From contig CM076280.1 in NCBI GenBank assembly GCA_038380795.1, forward strand, positions 7,861,501-7,925,500: a stretch of 64,000 nt of DNA, written 5' to 3'. The DNA comes from Pyrocephalus nanus (taxonomy: Eukaryota; Chordata; Aves; Passeriformes; Tyrannidae). Positions 1 to 12,455 of this stretch are shown in pieces. Position 1 is the first letter of the stretch; each line of letters begins with the position of its first letter. The position numbers and the translations under genes were made by a program. The notes beneath the pieces were generated by a model. It worked only from the letters and a program-made list of their open reading frames with translations. It was not told the DNA's origin and did not search any database.

Positions 1-3000
1 TGTTGTTCTGTGTGTTCTGGAAATGAGTGTTGTATTGAAAAAAAACCAGGTCTTTGCCTGACAAAACTTTAGTACTTGCACCTCCATCTTCCTGTTTTCT
101 CCTCTTTTTTCAGTGTGTTGAAAACTCAGCATGTCACCAACAGTCTTTGGAGTCTTTTGAAGAACACAAGCTGGCACATTGTGAGAAAGATGTGTGGTGT
201 TTCTTGACTTTTTGCTTGAGCCTTTTGCTATTTAAGCGCTAAGGCTGTGTGAGGGCTTCCAAGTGGATGTAGTAAGAAAGGCTGGGCTTTAAAAGCTGCC
301 CAAAGAACAGCCTTGCTAATTCCTGAACAGCACAGCCAAAAGAAAAATCACCAAGCCAGGATGAGCCGAAGCAGTAGACTTGTTTTGCAGTTTTGCACAA
401 GGAAAAACTGAAGTCATGGCTGATGAAGTGCCTCCAAAATACTTGCAATATCAGACAACTGGTTCTTGTTGCAAGCAAAGCTCAGTGCTCAAGCCAGCTG
501 AAAGCAATTCTCTTCTCCCTGGAAGAATAGTTTCTTCCTTTTAATCAGCTCTGTTTTAAATGATTTCCTTTTTTAGTGCCTTAAATAGGCATTTTGGTTT
601 GTTGTTCAGGCAGCCAGCATTTGCTCATGAAGAATGGAGTGGGTCTGCAGCCTTTAAAAGGACAAACAATAGCCTGGCAAACAAACACTTCTGTGGCATC
701 TCGTTTTCATACAGAGCTTGCAAATCCCATGGGCTGCAAAGGAACAAGGAAAAGAAACAGCTTCTACCTGATCCAGCAGCTAGAAGAAGCAGTAACTACT
801 TGAATCTGCTCTCACCTGTGAAATTGGGCAGGAAGGGTTAAAAATGGCAAATAAGACCATAACTGGGAGTACCCAGTCTCCTACAGTAGGTGCTGGAGTC
901 AGTGGCTTTGTCCTGCCTCAGTGGTGATATTTGGTGTGAGAATGGGATCATCTGAACTGAAGCACTTCTTTTCACACCCACCTGTAAGGTAAATCTTCAT
1001 ACAAACAATGGTTCAGCAATCTCCAGGCCAGAGGTAGGTTGGATACCCTATGAATGGGTCAGCCATTCAACAAATGCTGGAGGGGGGAAAAACTATGAGA
1101 CTCTACAAACTGACTCTGAAAGCAGAGCCCTTGTAATTGTGTCACAACACAGCAGATACTTAAAACAGAGGCCCAGAGGGGCCATGCCATGAGTTAGTGT
1201 GAGTTAGAGTGTAAGGTTGCAGTTTTTGCTTTCCCTGATCACAATTAACTCTGTTTGGAGTAAAGGACAAGATTCCTGGGTTCTCTCACTCTTTTCCCAT
1301 TCCCAGTATTTTATACCCTCTTTCAGCTCAGAGAGATGAGAGGCTCCAGCTTCCCCTCTCATCAGAATATCTTTCTGTTCTTCTTATAAAAACAGTTTAT
1401 GAAAACATCTCTACTGTTATTAGGTCTTAAATAAGAGGGGAAAGATAAGTCCTTTGTGTTTCAGACCCCATGTCCCTTTACTGTGTTTGAGGTCTTTGCT
1501 TTCAAAGCATTTCCTTATATTTGGATATCACAGCCTCATACATGGGATTACAGAGAACTGCCAGAGCTGCTCATGTCTTCTCTCCCACCTCTCAAATATG
1601 ACAGCTCAACTTGACTGATGTTCTTGTTGACTGGGTTTTGGGTCCTAAGGCCCTGTTCACTTAGTTGGAGGCTTGAATTTCCCTGTAGCTGGCTCAGATG
1701 AGCTAATGAAGTCAGTGCAGGCATGAGGCATTCTTGATTTAAACACAACTGAATTTGAAATTATTTTCACGCTTCAGGGCATAAACCAGCTCCTACCTCA
1801 TGGGATTAGAAAACATATTCTCCTGTGAACAGGTTATTCCACAACTGGCCACTGCATGTTTCTTCTGCAGCAGCTGATGTTGGTTACTGTCTGAGACAGA
1901 TGGAAAGCTGGAAGGATTGTGACCTGACCTGGTAAGGTAAACGTGTGCTGGTAAATGGGGAACAGAGCAGGATTACTTTTTCCAAAGGGACTGTGGAGTT
2001 TTGTGACTGACTGTGAGGGCAGTAAGGCCCTGTCCTGTGGTGCAGTCTGCCTTTCACAGCTGAGCAAAGTGATAGCAAAATGGCACAGGAGGATTTAGGC
2101 TGTAAATCACCCTGTGTCATGCAAGGCATGGGCAGGGGTTGATGGATTCAGAGCAAATTTTTGTAGAAGCTGTAGCATATAATAAAAATTCTTTTATTTC
2201 TAGGAGGCCTCATACCACGAGACGTTTCTGTAGATGCTGTAAGCCCTCTGCAATGGGTATTTTCTATTTCACAGGATTTTTCCCTAGTGGAAGGAGCACA
2301 GCAGGATTTCTGCTCTCACTTGTAATTAGTCCTGGGAAGAGGAAGCAGGACTCTTCCTTAGTTTGACTCTCTTGTACAGGGATAATTTTCCAAGATCTCT
2401 GGAGCAGGTCAAAAATCAGAATGGGTGAGCAGTCCTTCCAAAACAGATCCTGCATAGAGCTGTGCACTGAACTTCATCCAGCTGAAACCTCTTCTTTAGT
2501 CTCTGCACAAATCTCTCCTCACTGTTGACACCCTCCCCTCACACTCTGTTGTGGGTCTAATCCCACCAGCTTTCATCTTACACCAGTTATTTTGGTTTAT
2601 AATCAGGGAGGTGAAAGACAGTGCAGGTCTTTTGAAGAGTGGCACAGAAATTCTTCATCTTATGCCAAGGTCTGATGGTGTCCCCACGGACCAAAATGCA
2701 GTGGACCAGGATGTAGAGGAGCCACACTCTTGCCTAAATCCTCTCACTATTCAGGTCATGCCCATCTTTAAACAGTGAGATGCAGGGAAGCCTCAGTTCT
2801 GAGCCAGGAGATTTGCAGAACTCCATAGATTTGCCCCTGGCACACTGCTGGGCACAGGTGGAAAAGCCAGGAGCTCGTGGGGACTGCAGTGTACACACCT
2901 GGTAATGAATGTACAATCGTCTGTCGTTTGTTTACTTCGGCCTTTTGATCTCCACAACAGGTTGCATTAATTTTTTCTTTAATTGGCGTGCCTATTCCCT

Positions 3001-4830
3001 TGGCCCTGGATTGTTGCCTTGGAGATGCACAGGAGACCTTTGGAGAACTGCTTATTACAGTGGCAGGTGTGCACAATGCTGACCTGGACAAACCTGTGTG
3101 AGTCACCTGCTGATGGTGGGGTTGTAGGTGAGTCACTGAAAGTGAGGGGATCCCACATTCCTGACCTCCCCAAGGGCAGTGTTAATGCCTCTGGGCGCTT
3201 GTTGTTAAACAACAAGCACAGAACAAGAGGGTTCGCTCTCCTCTTCCACCCACCCGCTCCCCCAGAGCGAGGTGGCTGGATGAGAAAAGCAGGAGTCCAA
3301 ATCAGAGGCACCCTCTGGAAGTGTGGCTGACCTGTAACTGCTCTCATGGAGGATAATGAGGTTTGTATGGGCAGGAAGCAAGTGTAGAAGAGCTATTTGT
3401 GTGTACTTGTCTGACTGATGAAGGAAGAAAAAATAAATGCACCAGACTAATGAGTGCCCAGTGAGCTGGGAGAGTGGGAGTTTAGTAATGTCAGGAAGGA
3501 GGGGGGGCTCCTCTGTGGAAAGAAGCGGAGGGCACTGGCCTCCTGTCCCTAGTCAAGAAAGAGGCACTGCTGGAAAGATGAGACACCAAAGGGGCAGGAG
3601 GAGTGTAACGCTTTGATATCTAGAAAAGGAGGGATCTGACAACCAGATGATGGTTTTCAGCAGTGCTGGTGCATCTCTTGGTAGCTCAGTGCCTGGCAGC
3701 TTCAATAGCAGCACAGATCAACTGTAGGAACACCACATATGGTCCAGAAAGCTGTTCATGCATTTCCTCCCTCTGCATTACTCTTGATGACTGTGTGAGA
3801 TCAGGCACATTTCTCGTGAGCGGTGATCCAGGTGCCCAACCTTACACTGTTCCTGTAACCTGGAAAGAGGTGGGAACTCTTCTTCCTGCAGCATTTCCTA
3901 CACCGGAGAAATGTGCTGCAAAATCCCTCTAAAGCCACCTTCCCTTCATGGGCAAGGACATGGGGTGACAGCACATGACTGGTGACCCATGAATAAAGTA
4001 ATGAATGTATTTACATGAGGCCAGCAGTTGCCCAGGTGTTTGTTTCATATATATTATACACACACTCATATAAATACGTATGTGCCTGTGCACCATTTTT
4101 GTGAACTGCTGGACAGTCCCTAAGAAACAAATGCATGTGTACCTGCATTTTGTCTGGCCTTTTGTCACCAAATGTCACACTGACAGACACCTGTGTGTGA
4201 GTTATAGGACAGGGAAGGAGAATTAAAGGGAGGCTGCTCTGTCCTTGTGTCCAAGGAGACCACATCTTCCAAGCTATAAAAGATTCCCTGGGCAGAGGAA
4301 CTGCACTTTGCAGCAACTTTTACAACACTACCTTTAGTGCCAATTTCTTGCCAGCACTGCTGCTCAGATTGTGTTGACCTGAAGCTCTTTTCATCTGGAG
4401 CAGGGACTGTATTTGCCTGTGAGGCTACTGGTATTTTATGGCTCTGTAGAGTGTTTTGGAAGAGGAGTGAATTGTCTTGCTCTACTACATTAATTTCCAT
4501 CATCTTTAATGACAGAACAAATTAAAAGATATTTCTGGACTGAAGTCCTTCCAAGGGGCAGCTCTTCCTTTGAACTGCTGCTCATGAAACCAAGGGAGAA
4601 CACCAGGCAGTCTTTGCTGGAGTTTTCTGGTCCCACTCAGGGTGGACAGAAATCCCCACAGGCCTGTTGTCACCCAGTGTTCCTGTCATCACCTCATGGC
4701 TCTCATTGGGGTTATTAAAACATGAGGGAAAAGGCTCTGGTACCCCCTTGGAGAGAGCCCCAGGTGCCTTAAGACAGGATGGTTGGAGGGACTACATATA
4801 ACTAAATATATAACACCTATAAAACTATAG
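1..4830. other. Intergenic DNA upstream of PRRC2B, no gene recognised
   Basis: I see no conserved coding exon here. The open frames are short, overlap on both strands and lack recognisable domains or convincing splice context. Polyadenylation-type AATAAA hexamers occur on the + strand at 2181, 3432 and 3992. In human the gene upstream of PRRC2B is PLPP7 on the same strand, so part of this stretch could be the 3' UTR of such a neighbour, but nothing in the sequence shows it. Base composition is ordinary and no tandem array stands out. Confidence 0.5.
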
Positions 4831-4839
4831 CCTATAGGT

Positions 4840-5235
4840 CATTATGGGATCCCTACAGTGATGACCTCAGAGTCTCTTCCAGCACTGTGGAGCCTGAGCA
4901 AGGTGGCTGTTGGGTGGAGTATCTCCAGTGAGGAGACTCCATACCCTCTCTGGGCAGCCTGTTCCTGTGCACAGTCACTGCACAGTGAAGTTCTTCCTTG
5001 TGTTCAGGTGGAGCTCTCTGGGCATTATTTTCTGCCCATTGCCCCGTGGCCATGTGGTTGGCACCACAAAGCAGAGCCTGGCTCCATCTTCTTGGCACCT
5101 CACTTGAGATGTTTATACACATTAATGTGGTCTTTTCTTGAGGCTGAACAGCCACCACTCCCTCAGCCTTTCCTCATATGAGAGATGCTCCACTCCCTCA
5201 GTCATCCTCGATGTCCTCTGCTGGACCCGCTCCAG
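4840..5235 (-). mobile_element. CR1 LINE fragment (5'-truncated, minus orientation)
   Basis: On the + strand this reads as the complement of a CR1 3' region. It contains the typical 'gactccataccctctctggg' block, then 'gaagttcttccttgtgttca', then 'cctctgctggacccgctcca' at the far end. The same blocks in the same order recur in the next element at 5262-5770, which confirms they are copies of one family. It is an old, diverged copy. The open frames across it are remnants or chance and do not encode a working reverse transcriptase. Confidence 0.8.
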
Positions 5236-5261
5236 GAGCTCCGTGTCTCTGAGGGGAGCTC

Positions 5262-5770
5262 ACAGAATCACAGGGTTGATAGTGTTGGAAGGGACCTCTG
5301 GAGATCATCTGGTCCAACCTCCCTGCCCAGGCAGGGTCACCTGCAGCAGGTGACACAGGAACACATCGCGGTGGGTTTGGAATCTCTCCAGAGAGGGAGA
5401 CTCCACGCCCTCCCTGGGCAGCCCCTTCCAGTGCTCTGCCACCCTCAACATAAAGAAGTTCTTCCTCGTATTGAGGTGAAACTCCTTGTGTTTTAGTTTA
5501 TAGCCACTGCTAGCATAAAGAAGTTCTTCCCCGTATTGAGGTGAAACTCCTTGTGTTTTAGTTTATAGCCACTGCTCCTCATCCTGACACTGGGCACTGC
5601 TGGAGAGGGTCCGGCACCATCCTCTGATGCCCATCTTTGAGATACTTATATGCATTAATGAGTCTTCTCCAGGCCAGCTCCATCAGATAGCTGCTCCAGA
5701 CCCCTCAATCCCTCCGTGCCCTCCGCTGGCCCCGCTCCAGCGGACCCTCGTCCCTGACGGAGCTCCCGCT
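5262..5770 (-). mobile_element. CR1 LINE fragment abutting the PRRC2B CpG island
   Basis: It starts with 'cacagaatcacagggttgat' and then 'ggaagggacctctggagatc', the complement of the CR1 3' end. It continues through the 'gactccacgccctccctggg' block to 'cctccgctggccccgctcca' near 5740. Inside it a 65-base segment is duplicated in tandem (5449-5513 and 5514-5576). The inner end merges into GC-rich DNA of the PRRC2B promoter with no clear boundary, so the stated end is approximate. Confidence 0.85.
5449..5576. repeat. Tandem duplication, 65-bp unit, inside the CR1
   Basis: Two nearly identical copies lie head to tail. Each begins 'cataaagaagttcttcc' and runs through 'cgtattgaggtgaaactcct' to 'tttatagccactgct'. 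They differ at very few positions, for example 'cctcgta' against 'cccgta'. The near identity suggests a duplication younger than the CR1 insertion itself. Confidence 0.9.
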
Positions 5771-6460
5771 CCCTCCTCCCGCTCCATGTCGCGCCGCCCC
5801 TGCGGTGCCGGCGGGGCCCTGCAGGCGGCGCTGGCCGCGGGCCGGGCCGGGCGGCGGGGAGGAGGAGGAGGCGAAGGAGGAGGAGTAGGAGGAGGAGGCA
5901 GCGAGTGCCCGGATCGGCCGCAGCCGCCGCCGCCGCCCCGCGCAATCCGCCGCCATCCGCCGCGCCCCGAGCCCATCGCCCCCCCGCACCCGGCTCCGCA
6001 GGCACCCCCGGCTCCCCGCCACCACCACAGGTGGGTATCGGGGGCCGGCGGCGGCGGCGGCCGCGGATATTCGGGGCGGTGAGTGGGGCCGGGGGGAGGG
6101 GGGGGGAAGAGGAGAGGAGAGGAGGGAGGGGAAGGGAGAGGGAAGGTGGGACGAGGCAGCGCTAAAATGGAGCCGGAGCCAGCGGCTGCGGCACCCCGCG
6201 GCCTGCTCGCCTCGGGCCGGCTGCGGGGGGACCTCCGCGGTTCGGGGCCGGGGTGGCTGGCGGTGGTTGTTGTGCGGGGCCTGCCCGGGCCCATCCCCGG
6301 CGGGATCCCCATCCTCGGGGCCCTCGGTCCGAGCTGCAGCCCCACGGGCCGGGGGGGGCCGCGCTGGCCCAGCCGCCCCCACCCCGCTCAGCAGCCGGGC
6401 CGGGGGGTCCCCGCCGCAAAGGCGGGTTGTTTTTCTTGGTCGTCTGTAGTGTGACACAAA
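5720..6460 (+). promoter_or_regulatory. PRRC2B: CpG-island promoter of PRRC2B
   Basis: This stretch is sharply richer in G+C and CpG than its flanks. It includes (GGA)n-type purine runs at about 5857-5905, CCG/GCC-rich blocks at about 5918-6000 and G-runs at about 6090-6150. It ends just before a (TG)n tract. A strong splice donor at 6031 lies inside it. This fits the CpG-island promoter of a broadly expressed gene. The exact start site cannot be read from sequence. The long open frames on both strands are products of the GC-rich composition, not genes. Confidence 0.75.
5900..6030 (+). other. PRRC2B: PRRC2B exon 1, non-coding (5' UTR), start approximate
   Basis: The right edge is set by the donor sequence 'accaccacag|gtgggt', with the exon ending at 6030. 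The first coding exon, 13 kb downstream, begins with its own acceptor and about 49 bases of leader before the ATG, so a separate non-coding first exon is required. This donor in the CpG island is the best candidate on the + strand. The 5' edge is a guess, and alternative first exons are possible. Confidence 0.55.
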
Positions 6461-6475
6461 GATATTTTTGTCGCG

Positions 6476-6477
<2 letters not shown>

Positions 6478-6509
<32 letters not shown>
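6478..6509. repeat. (TG)n microsatellite
   Basis: An uninterrupted TG dinucleotide run lies just inside PRRC2B intron 1, at the downstream edge of the CpG island. It is followed by a run of nine G at about 6524-6532. Confidence 0.95.
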
Positions 6510-6510
<1 letters not shown>

Positions 6511-9500
6511 TCAGCAAAACAAGGGGGGGGGGATGGCATCCAGAAGGCTCGGCCGGTTTGTTATTGTGCGGGAGCTACAAAAGGGCTTGCTGAGGCCGAA
6601 ATGCGGCTGGGCCGGGGAGGGGGGGAGCGAGGATGGAGTTTGTGCGCTGGGCCAGCTCGTTTGGTAGGTTTGAGAGATGTTTTAGGGTTATTTTTTTTTT
6701 TTTTTTGTCCAGGAAGGAGTTTTTTCATCTGGGTGGGAGCAGCTGTGCCCCCCTAATGCGGGTCTGAGCATCTTCACAGGGGGGGTGGTTTTGGTCGTGT
6801 TGGTTGTGACAAAAAAAACTCATATCTCCCAAGTCAGAGCTGCCGAAGGGGGTTTGAACGAGCTGGGAGTTGTGGGGTTTGTTAGGAAAGTTGTTTTGTT
6901 TTGTTTGTCTTCTGAACGTGCAAAGGGTGAGATACTCGTTCAGTATCAGCTCATGAAATGTTTGTATATTGATGTTACTGGTGTTTGGGGTGATAAGGTA
7001 CAATAAACATACATGTTCAGGACTTTAGTAATTTTGTTTCTTTCTAGGAACAGGTTTGAAGTGTAAGCACGTTGCAGTGTCTACATCCTCTGCTCAGGGG
7101 AAAGGCATCCCACCCCTTCCAGCACTGAATCCAGGTTTATAGAGGAAGTTTTGTTTGGGTTAAGCCTTGTCTTGAAAAGATACAAGTGAGGCCTCCACTG
7201 GAATGGGCCATTCCATGGTGTATAAATAGCTGGTCCCTGCCTTGAGCCCAAGTTTGGAGAATCGGCTCCTGATGAGTAGGTTTTTCAGATATAAACTGGC
7301 AGACTTACCTGCCTTTTCCACGTTTAGTTGTCACTGGGGTAGTTAAAGCCCAGCATCCTAAAATAATCCTTTAGGAATTGAGGAGTCAAGTCATCTGCAA
7401 GAGGTAGGGAGGCCGAGACCATATTCTGAAAGTGGAATTTAAAGAGAGGATGGAAAGTGATGCTTTCAGGCTTTCTGACCGAAAAGATTAAATAGTTACC
7501 TGCCTTTTTACACTCTAAATGAAACATTGTAAATGGGCCTGGGTGTTACCGGGAGCTCATGAGGAGATTTTTGTGGGTTCCTCATAGGTGATGCTGCTTC
7601 TTTCAGGTCTCTGGCTTGAGAAGTTCTTCGGAGTTAACAGAGTATTTTGGCTGGCATGATAAACAAGACCTCTCCCCTATGACCTCTTTGAAATGGTCTT
7701 AGTGTTTTGCTGGTTTCAGTTAAAAAGTTAAGATTAAAAATCATACTTGGACAAATCACAAATGTTATGTGAGGTTGCTGCTTTGTTTCTGTTAGTTTTG
7801 GGGTTTTAAAATGACACATTTCCTCAAGCCAGTGTGATTACATCTGCTGTTAGCTGTATTTTGATTTTGTGCTTAATTTGATAAGTACCTTGAGTGCAAG
7901 TTGATTCCTTTTTTTGTTTTTTTGTTAGACTGGTCTGCTTTTCTGCACAGCCTGAGTAAACTGGATATCTGTCACATGTTTGAGGATGCTTTCAGCAGTT
8001 TTCATTGTTAAGAAAATATATTTTTACATGACTTGACAGATACCTCAAAAGAAAAAAAAGGAAAAGAAAGTAAACCACGTGTTTGATACAGGTTTCCAAA
8101 GTTGTCATTATAAAGTGCCTTGGTGCCTTGTTTTTTTCTAAATTTGGAGAATTTTATTTTGGTCTGAGAGTGCATTTTTTTTCTTATGAACTCTGAGCTT
8201 TTTTTTTTTATTATTTTTCTGTGTGTGCATGAGAGCTTAAAAGGGCAACTCAGCCAACTGGCTGAAAGAGGAAAAGTAAGTAAATGCTCCATACAAGTGC
8301 TGGAAAGGAGATACAGGGCTTAAAAGTATTTTTCAATAAATATGAGTAATATTCCTAAGTATTTTTTTATTAAAATTATTTTGCTTTAGAGTGACATCTT
8401 AATAAAGCCTTTTAATAAAGCTTTGTATAAAACCTAACTTCAAAGGCTAATTTATTGGAGCAACCTCCTGAAGGTAGGGGTGGCATTGGAGTCTGTGTTT
8501 GTCTGACACAGCTGGTACCTGAGTGATGGTGTAAAGACAGACAACCCTCAGTGTGAGTGGCAGGGATGGTTTCAGAGCACCTGATGGTCGTACCACTCCT
8601 TTTTTGTCCTGCTGGGATCACACTTGAGGTGTGGCTGAGGAAAACAAGGACCCTGGTGCTGCTGAGCTGGATGGTGCAGCCTGTTGGATGATCCATTACA
8701 GAATTACCTGCCTGTTCAAGATTCCAGAGTGTTGGTTGGTCAAGGCCTTCGTTGTGCTCACCTGACTAACTGGAGGTATTTATGGGTGAGCTGGGCTAAC
8801 TTTGAGTGCTGCTGCACTGAAAATAACAGTAAGCCCTTTTTAATTATTTATTTTCTTTCTTTTATGATGGTAATCCAGAAAGAAATTGTGCTACAGAAGC
8901 ATTTCCACTTGTAATGGTGTTTGTTTTTTTTTCTTGTTGGAGAAATAGAAGCAAAATGAACAGGAGAAACTTAGTGATACAGGATGGTGACTTCAGGAGA
9001 GGGAGGGAGAGGGTTTATTCCAAGGGCTGGACCTCTCTGGTCATCCCTGTTCTTCATTACTACATTCCTCATTTATTCTGCAGCTTGGCACTGAGCTGTT
9101 GTCTCAGTATCAGGCCTTGCTCTTAAGCTGATCATGCCTTGTAAGTGGGTTTTGTTTTTCATGTGGCACTGACTCATTTCTCCTAAGAGGTCGATAATTT
9201 CACAGCTCCTTATCACTAGTTTGTCATTTGAAACAGAAGAAATACAACTGTGAGTCTCTCAGGTATCAGACAACGAGGTGAGAGCACAGTGAACAGGTAA
9301 AGGCTTCTCCATTGCAGAACAGTTTTTCCTGACGTCTGAAATTAAGTGATTTTGTTATCGAAGTCATGGGAGTGCTCATGGAAAGCACCTTCTGAAGGGG
9401 GTTTTGCACACCTTTGGGTTGGTTAAAGAGTTGTTCTTCCCACACGAGGATAAAATAAAGCAGGAGATTATATTGTAATATCCAGCCTCACTGAAACGTA

Positions 9501-10594
9501 GCTTTGACTCATGTTCTTTCAGTAACTTGTATTAGAATTTAGGATGTTCTCTGCAGGCACATTTGCCTCCTGCATGGAATTAACAGAAGTTGGAGCTTCT
9601 GAGCTGTTTATTTCGGAGCAAAGCTGTTCAGATGTGAATGGCTGTAAATCCTGATCTGGTTTTTTGTCTGGGAGCGTTTGGACCTCAACTGAAGTGGACT
9701 GGAGGCTGCTCTGGTACCCCTGGGTTGCTCTGTATTGACCTGTGGCGTTGGTTGGTTGTGAAGATGCTTGACTTACAGTGCTCTGGGATCTGTGGGGACA
9801 GAAGGTGCTTTGGAGGTGGCACTTAAGAGGAGTAACCTAACCTAGCTAGTATTCGTGGAGTTAGTACCCTTAAGGAAGAGATTTGGTGGAGGAACCCTTC
9901 CTGGGTAGCCACTGAGACATTTAGGCAGGAATTGTAGTGATGGTGCTCCAAGCACTGAATGCAGACAGATTTGAAGAGCTTGCACTGGGACTTTGCCTCC
10001 CCCAGGCACTTCTTGTGTGGGAATATAGCGATTTTTTTTCTTTTTTTTTTTGGAAGAGTTCTGCTGTGGGGTAAGTTCTTCAGCTCTTCCTACCTGTATG
10101 TGGGCTGGGAGGTTGTACAAAAGCCTTGAGTGATCTTGTTCAGTGTTGGGAGTGGGCTGTGAAGCAGGCACGGGAGTAGGGACATGCTCAAGAGATGTTT
10201 CTTCATGGCTACAATAATATGAAATATGGTTTTATCTGTTATTGAAATAACCCAAGAATCGAGTTCCCACCTAGCAATTGAAGCTTCAAGAACTGTCATT
10301 CAGAAGCAGATTAATGAGATCTTGAGTGTTGGTAGGGTGTTGGTGTTCTGCATCAACAACACAAGAGCAAAGTGTTGCCTCTAGTGACGCTCGGGATGCT
10401 GTTGCAGCAAAAGCAGTGGATGGGGTGGCTCATTTAGGAGGTGTTTGCAGCATTCCCCATCCCAGCATGCAGAGACCTGCTCCTCCAGAACTCCTCTGGA
10501 GCAGGGCTTTGTGCTGCTGCTGGCCCCACAGCATCAGGAAGGCAGGCAATGTGATTCAGAGCGTGGTTTTCAACCCCAGAAAGTGGGAGATGAA

Positions 10595-10745
10595 GGCTCT
10601 ATTTCTTGCTCTGCTGCTTAGCAGAGGCTGCAGAGTTGTGTGGTGTCGTTTTCCTATCTGGAAGATGAAATGATGACGCTTACACACCTTGTCAGTTATG
10701 CACTGCAAATATCTATGTAAATTAAAGCATCTGTGAAATGTTTTC
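10595..10745 (+). mobile_element. Probable MIR SINE relic
   Basis: The stretch 'tctgctgcttagcagaggct', then 'gttttcctatctggaagatg', then a later 'gtaaattaaagcatctgtga' follows the order of blocks in the MIR core and 3' part (the 'cctcatctgtaaaatg' region and the 'gtaaagc' region). It is heavily diverged. A repeat-library alignment would settle it. Confidence 0.45.
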
Positions 10746-12334
10746 ACTTCCTGTCTGGCTCGGGGTAGTCCAGATGTCCTGGGCATAGCCTGGGTTTCTG
10801 AGCTCTCCAGAAGAGCCAAAGCTTCCTAAAGATGTCTAAAGCCCCTTTCTTCAGAGGACTGAATCACTCTGCTGTAAGGTGCTTTCTTACCACTTAGTCC
10901 CTCTGTTCCTCTCCCATCAGATTGCTGGTAGCATCCTTGGCATTCATTTGTGGTGCAAATGGCTTCTATGAATAAATAGGCTTCCTGCAAGAATTGCTGT
11001 GCAATGCTGCATTGCCCTGGTGCTGTGAAAACTGGGGAACCCAGAGGAAGACTTGCTTGGAAGCTTCAATATCTGCAGTGTTTATGAGCTGCAGGCTTGT
11101 CTGGACTGCTTGACATCTTATTAATGGTTTGAACCGGCTGCATCAGTCCTGGTGGCTGTGGGAATTGGGAGAAACCTGATAGAGAAAGAGCTGTTCAGCT
11201 CTTGCCAGGGCAGCTTTGTACCCTGCAGGGAGTACCTGCCAGAGGAGCTCCCAGTCCTCCTGCCTGGGGAGGAACAGGACTGGAGGGGTCTGCTCAGCAG
11301 GGGTGTACAGGAACCTCTGCCTTGCCTGTGCAGTGAGGGATTGGCATTTACTGCCTGCTGATGAATAACATTGGCTTTTATCTCTTCATTAAGATAACCC
11401 TCTGTGCACAACCTGAGTGGGAGCTGAGGCCCTGAAGTCAGCAGGCAGCCTCAGAGTGTGGAGAGGTGACCAGAGCCCAGATTTGGTAGTGAGGCCCATC
11501 AGGCACAAGGTAAACATCCACCTCCCTGTTCCAGTGTGATGCTTCCTGAGACTGCAGAGAAAACAGAGCAGCTTACTCAACAGCTGATGGCATTTGTGTG
11601 GAAAGAGCTGTATCTGTTCCTGAAAAAAGGACTGTTTAACCCAAAGGACTGCCAGCTATGCTCTGATTTCATCTCTTGGAGCTGTGACATCTCTGATTTC
11701 CTCTGTGGTTGTTTGCTATAAAATTTATGTTCACTGCTGAGAGATGAAGTTGCTGAGCTTGGGGCCAGGTGAAGGATTTGTGAAATGTTTGACAGAGAAT
11801 CATTCTTCCAGTGGCCAGCTGTGGCTTTGGCTGTGTAGGGCTCTCCAGGTTGAGCTGTATCTCATGGTTTGGAGGCTCAAGTTTGGGTTCTGGAGCTGGC
11901 AGCACATTGGTGTTTCACCTGTGCTATTCTTGCTGTATCTTACCTGGGTTATGTGGATATTGTTACTGTGATGGCTTCTAAAAGTCTGTGTGGCAGAAGT
12001 GTCAGGGGTAAGGGAATTTCATGACCTTAACGTGCAGTGGTGTTTATTTTTAGTGATGGAAGAGTTTCTGCCTTCACCTGTCAGCCCTAAGGCCTGGTGC
12101 AATGGCCTGGGAACAGTCTGTGCTTTTGTGGGTGCCTCCTGCCCTCGTGGGCTCCTCTGAAGCAGTGGGCAGGATTGGGTGCACTTCTGTGCCAGTGGGC
12201 ACCTGGATATGGGCAGTTCTGGACATGGCAGGTGCTGCTGCAGTTCATTCTTTCCTCGTTTGAGTTATCTTTACAACTTCTCCTTTGTGATCAAGAGCTG
12301 CATTTACTCTGAGGGTCTTGACATGCAGGTTTGG

Positions 12335-12455
12335 TGGCTGGAGTAGGGACCTGAGCTCTGGGACTTCTTACTGTCTGTGGTGTTAGTTAAGCAAACTGTT
12401 CCTCTGCCTTGGTTACCCAGCCTGTAAATTGGACTGATAGTACCACCTATCAGGA
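12335..12455 (+). mobile_element. Probable MIR SINE relic
   Basis: The blocks 'gttagttaagcaaactgttc', 'ctgccttggttacccagcct' and 'gtaaattggactgatagtac' line up in order with the MIR consensus region that reads like 'aagttacttaacctctctg', 'gcctcagtttcctcatc' and 'gtaaaatggggataatagta'. It is old and diverged, as expected for MIR in a bird genome. Confidence 0.5.

Noticed and set aside
3663..3932. 89-codon frame with a hydrophobic start and several Cys, resembling a small secreted protein
   Set aside because: There is no recognised family, supporting exon structure or promoter. A hydrophobic start alone is expected by chance at this length.
4853..5496. Open frames of about 100 codons on both strands
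   Set aside because: They lie wholly inside CR1 fragments and correspond to no intact CR1 protein.
5655..6539. Long overlapping open frames on both strands in the GC-rich block (up to 270 codons on the minus strand)
   Set aside because: They arise from high G+C and simple repeats in the CpG island. They are low-complexity Pro/Arg/Gly sequence, overlap one another in several frames and match no family.
10668..10800. ATGATGA C-box-like motif in PRRC2B intron 1
   Set aside because: The nearest CTGA is about 125 bases away, there is no stem, and it lies in a probable MIR relic.
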